A DNA stretch of 64,000 nt from Dichetophora obliterata (lineage: Eukaryota; Arthropoda; Insecta; Diptera; Sciomyzidae), in the NCBI GenBank assembly GCA_963920525.1, contig OY986436.1, forward strand, positions 81,623,630 to 81,687,629, read 5' to 3'. Of the stretch, positions 1 to 10,821 are shown piece after piece (within the stretch, counting starts at the first letter, position 1; every line of letters starts with the position of its first letter). A model generated the notes under the pieces. The model did not search any database and had not been told where the DNA came from. It was given only the letters and a program-made list of their open reading frames with translations. The position numbers and the translations under genes are program-made.

Positions 1-327
1 TTAATTCCTGCACAAGTTGAATCTTGAAAGGTTATAAGCTAAGATCTTTCGACGAATTGATTGATTAGGATCATCTTCAATGCTTTCCTGTACAGCGGCT
101 ACAGATTCTTCAGTGTGCACTGTTCGGCGTCTCACGAGATGCACATTATCAGTAACAGTAAATGTGGTCCGAAAACGATCTATTGGTCTTTGAATTAGCA
201 GCTCTAAAGGACGATTATGTACGCTATAAAATGGACGAAGTGCACGATAAGTTTGACGAACAGAACCATTATTTTGATTAAACATTTCCACAAATTGCAC
301 GCGTTGCTCTGGTGTAAGTTGATCCAT
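1..327 (-). pseudogene. Tc1/mariner-type transposase, N-terminal part, cut by the window edge
   Basis: The ATG is at 327 on the minus strand and opens MDQLTPEQRVQFVEMF, the N-terminal helix-turn-helix region (DUF4817-like) common to one group of insect mariner transposases. The frame stays open for 108 codons and ends in TAA at the window edge. At positions 2-31 another frame reads PFKIQLVQEL, the usual block after the DNA-binding region of this group. So the second helix-turn-helix is partly deleted and the frame is shifted there. The catalytic part would lie left of the window. Bases 328-509 hold no coding match and may be the element's 5' flank. The family call rests on motif recognition only. 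Confidence 0.7.
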
Positions 328-509
328 AATAAAATGTTAAAGCAAACTAAACAAAAAGAAACTATCAGCTGTTAAATGGATGGTCAAATAAAGCAGTGAT
401 GCCAACTGAAAGTTGTATCACTCTATAAAAAACACCCCCCGTTGGAATCGGTTGTTTAAATACGTTTTCATTAATATAATTGCGCAAGAGCCAAAGCCAA
501 AATAATGTT

Positions 510-2324
510 TTAATTTTTTAAAAGAATGATATGGTTGACGGTATCAAAAGCCTTCGAGAAGTCTAGAAGTCGTTGTCGTATGCCGGGCGAATATCCTCCA
601 TTATCTTAAGAACCGCAGTAGTGCAACTTTGCCCCGCCTTGTAACCTGATTGATATTTGGTCAGCAACTTATTTACATTTAAATGCTCAACAATTTGAGA
701 TGAAAGAACCTTTTCAAATGATTTTGATAAAGCAGAAAGAATGCTTATTGGACGAAAATCTTCAGCAAGGCTTAGAATATTTTTCTTTGCGACTGGAATT
801 ACATTTGCTATTCTCCATTGCTTAGGAAAAGTTGAGGACGTAATAGCGTTATTGAATAAATGTGTAAGTGTCGAAAAAATAAAAGGAAGAAGAATTTTTA
901 CGAACTCAAGGTTGACGTTGTCATATCCCACAGCATTTGACTTGACAGATTGGATTGCTCTTGCAATATTTTCCTCAGAAACAGTTTTAAAATTACATTT
1001 TTCTCTATATTGAATTACAAGACGATGATCAATTAAAAATGAACTACTGACATGGAATTTATTTGATTGTAGAAAGAACTCATTTAGGGTGTTGGGTCCA
1101 CATTGCATTCAGAGATTCTTTTCTTTAAACCTATGGATTCTAAGGTCTAACCTATGGATTTACCTTTTCAGGTAAATTCACATTGAGTTTGTTCTTAAAA
1201 AATATTTTTTTCGATCGTCGTGAGATACATGTTGCTGCATTTCTATACCTGAGAAAAGTAGCCCAGTTGCATTCAGTTTGATTAAGTTTCCATTTCCTAT
1301 AAATTTTTTTACGACTATTAATAGCTTTTTCAACCTCGTGCGAAAACCATCGATGCTTAGAGTTTTTAAATACAAGTTTTTTTGTGGGAACGTATTTGTC
1401 GTATAAATAATTTAGAAGATTTGTAAAATGTTCAACTTTATCTTCGATGTTAGAAAAATACCAACAATTCCTCCATTCCAAAATGCTAGCTTCATTGAAT
1501 AAACAATATGTGTCAATGGACTTAAAGTCACGATAAAACAAACATGATTCAACCGACGACTTATTTATATTTATTTCATAAGAAATAAATAACATATCGT
1601 GATCTGAAACACCAGCCAAAGACAGTTGATCAAAATGCGATATGCGAGTTTGATCAGCCACACAGAAAAGATCAAGGAGCCTGGGCTTGCAATTAGGAGC
1701 GAAACGTGTTGGCCATTTATTTACAAGATTTAAGCCACAAAAGCTTATAGAGTTAAAAAAGGAAATCGTCCGCGAGTCGTTTAGAAGAAGATCGATGTTA
1801 AAGTCGCCGCACATAATGATATGTTCATATGAGAGACTATATTCAGATATAGTTGTAAAAAGCGTATCTAAGGAAAATGACTTATGAGGGTTGTAAACAC
1901 AAATAACTGTTCATTTCAACCCTGAGGAATTCTACTTGATCATCGAAGTTCGATTTGAAAATAATTTTGCTCCGTAAAAACTTTCTAAAATATATAGCAA
2001 ACCATTATCTCGATCATTTCTTAAAATATTAAAATTTTCAAGTACGTACACATAATTTTCAATATCTTTTTTAAACCAAGTCTCCGTAACACAAAATATG
2101 ACAATAAGACTTTCGGAAAACAAATAATTTAAAAAAAAATTGCCATTTAAATGGCACAGCTGAAACCCTCGATGGTTTTTACTTAAGATACAAAGAATAG
2201 CTGTTGTGGAAACGCTCTGACTCGCATGTAAATCAATCGTTAATAATATAATAAAATAAAGTATGCTAAAGAAATGGCAGTTTAAATTTAGAATGAAACC
2301 AGTTGTATCATAGATTACCCCCAT
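510..2324 (-). pseudogene. Jockey-superfamily (CR1-like) non-LTR retrotransposon ORF2, 3'-truncated
   Basis: Reading leftwards: the start of an APE-type endonuclease at 2324-1932 (VTETWFKK, NILRNDRD), then VICVYNPHKSF, GDFNIDLL and VSDHDML at about 1908-1570, a linker to 1152, and the N-terminal half of a reverse transcriptase at 1108-563 (KSNAVGYDNV, WRIANVIPVAKK, FRPISILSALSK, YQSGYKAGQSCTTAV). At about 582-530 a different frame gives LLDFSKAFDTVNH, the motif holding the first catalytic aspartate. Homology stops near 510, so the fingers and the first palm motif remain while the YADD motif, thumb and 3' UTR are gone. Several frameshifts separate the blocks. It is dead. CR1-like is my best placement among the Jockey-superfamily clades. 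Confidence 0.85.
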
Positions 2325-2618
2325 TAGAACAAATAAAAAAATGATAAAAAAATAAAAATAAAGATAATAAATGAAGGAAAAGAAAATAATAATTCTTATT
2401 TGTTTTCTGCTCTATTCGTTAGTTACGATTTGCTCTTATGTTGACGCTAGCAATTTCATCGACGTTCTCTTTAGATGTTACTTCCAGCGCTTGTGCATTA
2501 GTCTTATCTCTTACGAAAACTTTACCTCGACTTAAATAACTGGTTTCATTTCTGAGCGGATTGAAGCTTTACCATGATAAGCTGTGATTTGTTGTTGTTT
2601 GTGCATATACGAAAAGAA

Positions 2619-2759
2619 TCACGCACTCCAAAGAAAGCGATCCAAAGCTTTAATAGCTAATTTAACATTTGTCAACTCAGCAACCATCTCACCCATACGT
2701 TTCACAAGTCTCTCCTCGGAATCCTTCATTGCATTCCTCAGCTCTTCTACGATGCTCAT
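2619..2759 (-). pseudogene. Possible ORF1 remnant of the adjacent non-LTR element
   Basis: A 46-codon frame with ATG at 2759 begins MSIVEELRNAMKDSEERLVK and is charged and heptad-like, as at the start of ORF1 coiled coils in Jockey-superfamily elements. It lies upstream of, and on the same strand as, the endonuclease at 2324. No zinc knuckle is visible. The link to that element is inferred from position only. Confidence 0.25.
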
Positions 2760-3145
2760 CCTTTGTATTTTTTTAATTTGTACGCAGAAAAGCTATCAAG
2801 TGGTCCAAATTACTTACCACACTCGGAGAGATGCAACAGACCGTGCACATTGAAACTTAAATATTGTTGTCCATAAATTTTCGGAAAAGATCTACAAATT
2901 CTTGACGAATTTTCTGAACTACGTCAACAGCATAGGACTTTTCACATAAAAGAATTCTAATGCCTGTGTAAAAGTAAGTAAAGGTAATATTGATCATCAC
3001 TTATAGAGTCCTTTAAAATAAAAACTCCAGTTTAAAGCAATAGTTGGCGAAACTCGGTGGCCTTCCAGTTTTTTATATCATTGAAATCTGCAGTTTCTAC
3101 CGAATTCAGATGGAACATGTTGTTTTAAAAAGTTCCATTCTTCGT
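2760..3145. other. No recognisable feature
   Basis: AT-rich sequence between the retrotransposon and the EnSpm-like pseudogene. I see no ORF, hairpin or known terminus here. Confidence 0.4.
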
Positions 3146-3936
3146 TCATCTCTGCCAATTTTCCCGTCTCAAGCATAAACTTAAAAATTTTTTCATCACA
3201 CCTAAATCAACAAGGTGCATGGCTTCCAGCGGGAATTGGGATACCATTCCAATTGGAATGTTCTCCAAAGGAAGAGTGTTCGTTTTGAACTCTGCATGAT
3301 GGTGCAACTTACGCAGTCTGCTTGCGAAGATCTCATCCGTCCTGGGCTCACCAACTTGCGTTGAAAAACTTGTACGACTATTGATGAAAATGCCTTCTTG
3401 AGTGCATTTGGGCAACCGTTTTTGCCCTTGTGGTATTGCACACCGGTGACAAATGCCCAAGCTGGTGAGTCACAGGTAAAAGCACGGATTTTGAAGGGCA
3501 TGTTTGTGTCTCCAATTTGGATGCCATGCTTTTGCAAACTCTTGACTTCGTTTGCAAAGTCTCATAAAAAAGGATTCACTTGTTCCGGTTTCCCTTTTCC
3601 GGAAAAGCTTCCAATCAAAAATGGTGCGTCGTTTGGAAACCCGACGACGGCACCAAGCATTGGCCACAAGACGCAGGAGGAGCTTTTAAATGGTTTCTAG
3701 CCGTCTATTCCGATATCTAGAACGAGTTCTTTTTTGTTTTGGAAACTTTTTTCACTTTTTAACATAAAGTAATTCTGCACGCGGTGATAAACGAACTCCC
3801 GCACAACGTTTTCTTCACCTCCGCATCGTTCTTTTGCGTTTTTAGCAAAGTGGCTGCACATTTTGGCAAGATTTTTATGCCACACTCATTCAATACTTTT
3901 AAAAGATCGGTAATTTGGTTGTGCGGCACGTTCCAC
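3146..3936 (-). pseudogene. EnSpm/CACTA-like transposase pseudogene (animal type)
   Basis: From right to left the minus strand reads WNVPHNQITDLLKVLNE and LPKCAATLLKTQKN (3936-3800), then FVYHRVQNYF and LVLDIGIDG, an in-frame stop near 3700, WPMLGAVVGFPNDAPFLIGS, another stop near 3565, then FKIRAFTCDSPAWAFVTGV and GCPNALKKAF. After a frameshift near 3420 come CTQEGIF, RTDEIFASR and IPIGMVSQFPLEAMHLVDLG. This block order (DIGIDG, PFLIG, DSPAxAF, GC...C, FPLExMHLxxLGV) is that of the EnSpm/CACTA-related transposases found as multicopy genes in insects. Two stops and at least two frameshifts make it a pseudogene. The C-terminal third is missing and no CACTA termini are visible. Confidence 0.7.
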
Positions 3937-4559
3937 CGCTAGCAGTAATATCTTAATTTTTCTGCTATGTTGCAAATGTCGTTTGTTTCTGCAGAGGTAG
4001 ACGGTTCAGTGTTGTGGTCGGAATCGTAAACAAGGAACTGGCTGAACATGAGTCGAAGTTTTCGTTATTTCTTTTTATTTTTTTAACACTGAATCTTTCT
4101 AAATTTTCCGAATACCTTTTCGCATCATTTTTTTCGCGTTGTTTTTGTAAGCACTTTTCGTGACTTTATTTTTTTATTCATTATATTTTTTAATATTTTA
4201 AAAACTGTTTGCTCACCTTTTTTAAAACACCTTTTTTTGCAGGGAAGATTTCATAGCGTCACTCAAATGCAAATACAGAATAAATTTCAGTTCATACAAC
4301 GAAATCTGCAAGGCTGGCAACTTAAAAAAAAAATACGTCTGTATATCGAAATTTTATGGTATGGAAATGAGTACCGATCCGAAAACTTTTTACCGATACC
4401 TACTAGGTACTCGGTGACAAGGTATTGATACGAAAAGTACTTGGTATCGAAAGAAAAGTATAGGGTATGTACATAAGACATACATACACAAGCAGCACAA
4501 CAGAATCACTTTACTTTAAAAACTAAGGTAAATAAAAATATTTTTTTTTTGTTCATGTC
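3937..4559. other. Low-information AT-rich stretch
   Basis: May hold the decayed 5' part of the EnSpm-like element. At 4370-4460 there are several GGTAC/GGTATCGA-type words (TACCGATACC, GGTATTGATACG, TTGGTATCGA), giving weak local inverted symmetry. No gene is visible. Confidence 0.3.
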
Positions 4560-4813
4560 AATTCTGTGGTCAAAAGCACTAAGCGCTTAAGTCAAAAATT
4601 GCTGTTTCGAGTAATCTCGTGTTAAAGTTTTCAATCGCCATATGAATTGTATGAAAGAGTCTTTTGTTTTTGTGTCATAACTTTGGCTAGGGTCATGCTA
4701 GAAGCTCCAGATTTTGTGTGCTTATAAAGCTATATGCTTGAAACACATCTACATCAATAACTCAGTTTTGTCTTAAGTCGACTTAAGCGCTTAGTGCTTT
4801 TGACCACAGAATT
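4560..4813. mobile_element. MITE with 34-bp terminal inverted repeats
   Basis: The left end (4560-4593) begins AATTCTGTGGTCAAAAGCAC and the right end (4780-4813) is its perfect reverse complement over 34 bases. The inner edge of the right repeat joins a 16-bp perfect palindrome, CTTAAGTCGACTTAAG, at 4772-4787. The 186-bp interior has no coding potential. Superfamily unassigned, since no clear target duplication is visible. Confidence 0.85.
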
Positions 4814-4924
4814 TTTAATAATCAAAAATGTTTTATAAAATTTTATTATCATTCGAAATATTTTCAACTTGAACATTGTTAATTTTCACTCCTATAAAAT
4901 GAAATTTAATAAAAAAAAAAATAC

Positions 4925-5145
4925 AGAAAGTGAAAACTCTTCTTGAGAACGGCTTATGTTCTCAAGAAGCTTTACATGGCAATTTTTACTCTCTGAGGTT
5001 TGCCATTGTCTGCAGGGAGGTGACGACCGAACAGAAAAATTAATTCAATTGAAAAAACTTTCTGTCTGAGCTGGAATTGAACCCTAGCTACCGTGGTTCT
5101 TTAGCTTACGGGTCACGCACTCTACCCACTAGGCTACGGCCGCAA
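4925..5145 (-). mobile_element. tRNA-derived SINE, copy 1
   Basis: On the minus strand the head at 5145-5076 reads as a tRNA with a box A-like TAGCCTAGTGGGTAGAG and a box B-like GGTTCAATTCC. The body that follows holds TTTCAATTGAATTAATT and CACCTCCCTGCAG. Near the 3' end is a stem-loop, CTTCTTGAGAAC / GTTCTCAAGAAG with a 7-base loop, at 4938-4968. A related body on the + strand at 37735-37890 supports a dispersed family rather than a true tRNA gene. Confidence 0.75.
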
Positions 5146-5370
5146 CTGATCTAACTACCGTTATCAAAACAACTGAATATTATCTTTAGTGTGACTATTA
5201 AAAGTATTAAAATTCGGCTGTATAAAATTCAGAATGTATAAAATTAATTTATATATGCAGGGTCCGCCATCTAACGTTTTTTTTTCAACTAGTGCTTATT
5301 TCGTGAATGGTAACACTTAGCTCATGTCTGATTTGACACGTAATTAGTTTTATCCTTCCGCTGAATGAAT

Positions 5371-5826
5371 ATGGTTGTGTATACGCTTGAACAACGCTGG
5401 GAAATACTGCGACATTACTTTGAAAATCTTGATGCCGATTTTGCCAAAAAAAATCATCTTTTCAGATGAAGCTCATTTTGATCTTGGCGGGTATGTAAAC
5501 AAGCAAAATTGTCGCATTTGGGGCACATAAAACCGCACGCATACATTGAAAAGCCGCTGCATCCAAAACGAGTCACTGTTTGGTGCGGATTTTGGTCCAG
5601 AGGCATAATTGGGATATTTTTCTTCGAAAATGAGCAAGGAGTGGCCGTTACAGTCAATGGCGATCGTTATCGGGCCATGTTGAACGAATTTTTGTTCACA
5701 AAAATTGAAGAGGAGGATATTGGCAACATGTGGTTTCAACAGAACGGCGCTACGTGCCACACAGCCGAAGCTACACTCGACACTTACACTTTTTTTAACA
5801 AGTTCATGCTCGTGACTGACTTATAA
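5371..5826 (+). pseudogene. Mariner-type transposase, internally deleted
   Basis: The ATG at 5371 gives MVVYTLEQRWEILRHYFEN, the canonical N-terminus. It then jumps directly to DADFAKKIIFSDEAHFDLGG, the first catalytic motif, so about 150 residues of DNA-binding region are missing. The A8 run at about 5446-5453 shifts the frame by one base. Then come YVNKQNCRIWGT, a stop at about 5529, HPKRVTVWCGFWS, DRYRAMLNEFLF and MWFQQNGATCHTA. In the last motif the expected QDGA aspartate is asparagine, so the second catalytic residue is lost. The third catalytic region and the 3' end are absent. It belongs to the same broad mariner group as the fragment at 1-327. Confidence 0.85.
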
Positions 5827-6222
5827 TCCACTCTTTGCAAAACAGCTGACGATTAGTTTTTGGTTCAAAATTATCTCAAAATTATCTCAAAACTATCACA
5901 GGAAATACAATTACCTGTAGCATAATTTTTTCTTACAACTTTGGCTGGCTGTCACCTTTAGCTCCAACGCTAATGGAGCAGCTGACGCTCAGATCTAATA
6001 CCGTTCCCTTTATGCCAAAAACGCCAATGTGAAAATAAATTGTTTTTGAGTTTTGAATTGCATCTGATGCATTTCAATGCAAAGAATTTTCCCTCAAAAC
6101 AAGAAAATCTAATTCGGTTTAGAAAACATCATTAAATTCGATGCTAAAACCACCTATGTGATTTTTTGAATATTTTTTCATGCCAAAAACGGCAATGTGC
6201 ATTTTTATGTTTTTTGGGAAAT
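5827..6222. other. No gene; possible unmatched outer part of the foldback element
   Basis: At 6025-6045 the sequence ATGCCAAAAACGCCAATGTG appears. The same word recurs with one change at about 6180, again near 8640, and in diverged inverted form near 6555. No ORF is seen. Confidence 0.35.
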
Positions 6223-7110
6223 GGAGTTTAAAGATCCAAAAGACTCAGAAAAATCAAAAAATCAACTTTTTCGCAAATTTTTTTTGGAACTGAATGGTGC
6301 ATGCCTTCGTAACAAACAGTGAATATTTGATTTCCGTTATTCAACAAAATCATAAACAAAAATACTTTTTGTGCAACCATTTAACGTTTATTGCTATAAA
6401 ATTGTGTTAAAATAATTGTAAAAATTTTAAAAAAATTTTTATCCTTAAATTTTTCCCATACATACACAGCTAATTATGTTCTTAGTCATAAAAAAACTCA
6501 CTGATCTATCTCATCTGTAGCGGTAACAAAATCACTTTTAGTGAAAACATGTGCACATTATCGTTTTTGACATATAGAAATTTAACGGTTGTGAAAATTT
6601 TGTGTATACGACTCTGTAAAAACTTGGCAATGAAGATAAAATTGCGGAATAATTTTTGCAAGATATTTTTCAAAGCATTGGAAATGTCTTTATGCAATAA
6701 TTAAAAAAAATTGACCTATTAATTATAGGGGGAAAAAATTAGTACACTACCAGATAAGCTCGAATTTTTGTATTAAAAAAATGCTTAAGCCGAAATGAGA
6801 ATATTATTAAATTCTTTCTTTTTCGGTAGAAACTAGAGAGATATCTTCGACTGGGCCGAAGTTAAAATACCCCCACGGCAATATTTTATTTCAAGTCTTG
6901 AATATGATTATTTTGATGAAGTAACTCTTATAGGCTCCGTTATAGAAAAGATGTGACCGATAAAATTTTCTTTAAAATAAATTATGATGACGTGCCATTT
7001 CAGGAAGTGGGTATTTGCAGGGCGAAACGACGAATTCCACTTTTAATCGAGATACCAAAGGCATACAATCAATCAATCAGCAATAATTAAGAACGATCAG
7101 CAACGAAAAA

Positions 7111-7278
7111 ATGCAGGATCTGCGCAAGATGTGCCAAAATATAATTATTTTTAGGGAATATCATCGCTTTTACCTTGGAATAGAAGGATCGGGGCAAGTA
7201 CGGGATGCTTTACCAGACCCAACAGTGGACGACGAAACGGATCTGGAGTCGTCAAGTGGAGCACCCACATGCGAGTAG
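7111..7278 (+). CDS. Unrecognised 55-residue frame in the foldback centre
   Basis: ATG at 7111, TAG at 7276. The product is acidic at its end (DPTVDDETDLESSSG). I recognise no domain. It may be a residue of a longer element gene or chance; the surrounding bases are less AT-rich than the arms. Confidence 0.15.
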   Translation: MQDLRKMCQNIIIFREYHRFYLGIEGSGQVRDALPDPTVDDETDLESSSGAPTCE

Positions 7279-7679
7279 AAACGGAGGAAATCACAAATTA
7301 TGGAGCAGCGTAAATCGACAAGGACTCACTTTAAAACTTTGATTATCAGTCATCAGGACAAGCGACCACATCCGAGCGCCGAAACCCACACAGAAATGGC
7401 AGTAGAAACGGTCATTCCCTCATTAAATAAGCAACAATTTTATAATTTAAAATAATTTCTCAAAAATCATACAAATTTTTCTACTAGCACTTCGATCGTT
7501 ATTTTTCTAATTATTTAACCGAAAAAGAAAGAATTTAATAAAATTTTCATCAGCTTAAGCGTTTTTTTTAATACCGAAATTCGCGTTTTTCTGGTAGTGT
7601 ATTAATTTTCCCCCCTATAATTAACAGGTCAACTTCTTTAATTATTGAATAAAGACATTGCCAATGCTTTAAATAACAA

Positions 7680-8550
7680 CCCAGCAAACCAAAGTTTCCG
7701 AATTCGTAACGAATTCATTACGAATTTTTCGAAATTATTCCGAGTTCGGCATTCCAATTCGTTCCGATTTCGTAACGACAATCGTATGGAGGGGTTGACG
7801 CGAATTCGTAACGAATTGTCGTAACGAATTCGGAAGGAATTTTAGTAACGAATTCATAACAAATTCGTAAAGAATTGGAGTATCGTATTCGTAACGAATT
7901 CGTAAAGAATTGACGTATCGATTTCGTAAAAAATTCGTATGCAATTGAATTATCGTTTTCGTAACGAATTCTTTATAAATTCATTACAATTTCTTAACAA
8001 ATTGCAGCACCGAATTCGTAACGAAATGAAGAATCAAAATTGCAACGATCTCTTTATGATTTTTGTACCGTATGTAATACAAAATTAAACAACAATTTCG
8101 AATTTTTACAGAGTTAGGGCTTAAGATGCCCCAGACTATATGTTTCGTACAAATGACATTCCAAAATTTACAGATCCTTTGCATCTACTATTACGGAACA
8201 TATGTTAATGTGAATCTGACATGTCGTTTGTATTTGCATCTGTAAAAATTAAAATTAGAACCATATTTTGTATCATCTGTTTTAAAGAAAAAGTTGTTTA
8301 AAATTAAATTTTACAAATGGAAAATTATTTAAAATGCCGTTAGGCTCATGGCCTACCAATTTTTTTCAACTCGAAATATTATAAACACCTCACAATTTAA
8401 ATTTGAAAATTTGATTTAGGAGCTCTTTCGAATTATGCGGATATGTTCCGAAATTAGTGTTGCGAAATAGTTACGAATTCGTTAAAAATTCTCGAAATAG
8501 TTACGAACTAATCGGAATTCGGACAAATTCGGAAACTTTGGTTTGCAGGG
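7680..8550. mobile_element. 871-bp non-autonomous element inserted in the foldback arm
   Basis: The left end is CCCAGCAAACCAAAGTTTCC and the right end is the inverse of CCCTGCAAACCAAAGTTTCC. It sits precisely inside the right foldback arm: sequence on both sides resumes the match to the intact left arm (CCAATGCTTT before, GAATTTCGCAATTATCTTCA after). No coding sequence is visible. Both ends are dominated by TTCGTAACGAATTC-type words. The duplication at the target is unclear because the arm has diverged there. Confidence 0.8.
7700..8036. repeat. Degenerate array of the palindrome TTCGTAACGAATT
   Basis: At least eight versions of ATTCGTAACGAATT/ATTCGTAAAGAATT are spaced irregularly at roughly 20-45 bp, with a further block at 8460-8530 near the other end. 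The core is self-complementary, so the tract can pair with itself in many registers. Confidence 0.75.
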
Positions 8551-8990
8551 AAATTGCAGAAAGAATTTCGCAATTATCTTCATTACCAAAGTTTTTACAG
8601 AGTCGTATGCACAAAATTTTCAAAACCGTTAAATTTCTTTATGCCACAAACGCCAATGTGCACATGTTTTCACTAAAAGTGATTTTGTTACCGCTACAGA
8701 TAAGATAGATCAATGAGGTTTTTTCATGACTGAGAATACAATTAGCATTAGCTAGACAAATTTTAGAATAAAAATTTTTTTTTAAATTTTTACAATTATT
8801 TTAACACAATTTCATAGCAATAAACGTTAAATGGTTGCACAAAAAGTATTTTTGTTTACGATTTTGTTGAGCAACGGAAATGAAATTTTCACTGTTTATT
8901 ACAAAGACATGCACCATTCAGTTCCAAAAACAAATTTGCGAAAAAGTTGATTTTTCGATTTTTCTGAGTCATTTAAATCTTTAAACTCGA

Positions 8991-9909
8991 TTTGAATCTT
9001 TAAACTCGATCTATCTTGCTCTTAATCGGCCGCAAGCTGACAAAGAAATCACTTGGCAACTCCTGTAACTAATGCATATAATCTGTTTGTTAGCATATAA
9101 ATACTTAAGTTAGGTTGCAATAAGATTTTTGCAACGAAAACTTATTATTAATTCGGTGTATATTGGTATATATATGCATTTAAAGTTTGGCAATTTCTTC
9201 AGTTGTTGTATTTGTCAACATTTTTGAAAAATTTGCTTTTCTCAAACAGCTGCTATTCATGGTGAGATTTAAAAATGGATCGATCTTATTTTTTTTCTGC
9301 TTTTTTCTGCTGGAACTTCGTTTGCAAACAAGAAAAATAATGTATGGATTGAGTGTTTTAACATTTTAATTTTTAAGTTGTGATAAAGGCATATGTTGAA
9401 CATTCAAATAATTACATGAATGCTCTTATTTTATTACATATCGTCAAACAAAGTTTGACGATTTTCACACTTGTTGTATTTGTCGGTGGCTTTTTATTTT
9501 CAACACTGCGCCATTTTATTTTCAGAGTTGCCAACTATCATTGTTTTATTATTATATATTTTTTAATAAAGGGTGTGTGTCAAAAGGAAACTTTTCAGTC
9601 GTGGTAGGATAGAAAATATCAGGTTGAATAAAATTTGTGTGTGTTGAAATAAATTTGTCTCTTTTGCAGTGTCAAATGAACGTTGAAATTTTGACATTTG
9701 CAAATTTTGACGTTTCACATTTCGGTCCTGTTTTAGCGCAAATATTTTATTTTATTTGCATTTTATCAATTTGCGACATATTTAATTCGAGAGCTTGTAC
9801 TTGCAACATATTTCGCAAACTTGTAATATTGTAAACTTAAAAACTTAAAAAATAACAATTTAATGAAAAAAATGAACGAAAGTGCTTGAGTTTGTGTGTG
9901 CGTGTGTGT
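8991..9909. other. No recognisable gene
   Basis: AT-rich. Small features only: a short tandem copy of TCTTTAAACTCGAT at 8978-9011 marking the end of the foldback arm, a perfect stem CGTCAAAC/GTTTGACG near 9443-9461, and a GT-rich run at about 9889-9910. Confidence 0.35.
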
Positions 9910-10068
9910 GGGCCAACGGTCTCCAACATCAGCAAGTGCAGCAAAGTTAAATTGGCTTTCTTTGCTGGCGAGCGTCCTCCAAGTGCCACCACCAGCAAGT
10001 GCAGTGCAAAATTTGTTGCTAGCCAACATCCTCTAAGTGCCATCACCAGTAGCACAAGCAAGTGCTAA
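9910..10068. repeat. Three imperfect tandem copies of a roughly 55-bp GC-richer unit
   Basis: The words CCAACATC, CCTCYAAGTGCCAYCACCAG and AGCAAGTGCAG recur in order at about 9913, 9971 and 10022. This is the least AT-rich stretch for several kb. Open frames through it do not resemble a known protein, so I read it as a decayed minisatellite. Confidence 0.45.
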
Positions 10069-10392
10069 GTGCTTGCTAGCAGGCAAACAGAAAATATGGC
10101 ATGCAAAGTGCTGTATATTTTACGCCGCCAATTCGGTTCATCCCCTCTAACGCTGCGCAACCGCTGGGATCTTGTAATTCTCTTTGCCTTGTTATTGTAA
10201 ATTTGCTAAGTAGTTATTGTTGTACAGTAAGCTTTAATTTTTTGTGGATGTTTATTTGTAGCTACTGTCAGCATATGACATCGAACTAATTTGGAAAACA
10301 GTCTATACATATGAATTAAAGAGTATATATAATATTGGTAAATCTATTTTTTTTAGTAAAGGTGTTACAGTATCTATATCCATATCTATATC
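10069..10392. other. No recognisable feature
   Basis: Mixed-composition sequence leading into the inverted repeat; ends in a short (ATCTATATCC)n-like tract at 10370-10392. No gene is seen. Confidence 0.3.
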
Positions 10393-10821
10393 CACAATAT
10401 CCATGTTCACCATATCTATATTGCGTTGTGTTTTAAAAATAGAATATTCTAAGATTAAAAAATATCTATAGCCTATAAATTATATATAATTCATATACGA
10501 AATTAAAGCTAAACAGTTTTAAAAAATAGAATGCTTAGGATAAGCAGACTTTAGTTATTCAACTACTACTGAAAATATTAATTATTTTGCAGTTTTAATA
10601 CGTAATTGTTATTATATAAATATACATAAATATTCTTTAAATTTCCTCAATGAGCTAAATTGTTCATATATATGGACTATATATATATATATCATATATT
10701 ATAAGCTTTAATTTCTTATATGAATTATATATAATTTATAAGCTATAGATATTTTTTAATTTTAGAATATTCTATTTTTAAAACACAACGCAATATAGAT
10801 ATGGTGAACATGGATATTGTG
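10393..10821. repeat. 429-bp hairpin element with 118-bp arms
   Basis: Arms 10393-10510 and 10704-10821 are near-perfect inverted copies starting CACAATATCCATGTTCACC and ending next to AATTAAAGCT. The 193-bp centre is very AT-rich. There is no coding content and no obvious target duplication. It may be a foldback MITE. Confidence 0.85.

Larger units (their letters stand above)
6223..8990. mobile_element. Foldback element with about 600-bp inverted arms, right arm interrupted
   Basis: The left arm (6223-6828) is the inverse of the right arm (7519-7679 plus 8551-8990). Shared blocks include TGAGTTTAAAGAT-like ends, TTTAACGTTTATTGCTAT, TGTAGCGGTAACAAAATCAC, CGACTCTGTAAAAACTTGG and TATAGGGGG...TAGTACACTACC. 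The arms align through their whole length once the 871-bp insertion at 7680-8550 is removed. The centre (6829-7518) is about 690 bp and carries one 55-codon frame. The arms look about 85% alike by eye. The outer part of the left arm has no partner on the right, so the right end is probably truncated. Superfamily not recognised. Confidence 0.8.

Noticed and set aside
1687..1887. Plus-strand ORF over the endonuclease region
   Set aside because: It is antisense to well-recognised endonuclease motifs on the minus strand.
3398..3700. 100-codon + strand ORF
   Set aside because: Antisense shadow of the EnSpm-like blocks, which carry the family motifs.
5076..5145. Functional tRNA gene on the minus strand
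   Set aside because: Box A and B are present but the cloverleaf pairs poorly and a SINE body follows; a related body lies at 37.7 kb.
7735..7944. 69-codon minus ORF
   Set aside because: It is a translation of the TTCGTAACGAATTC array and has repetitive, meaningless residues.
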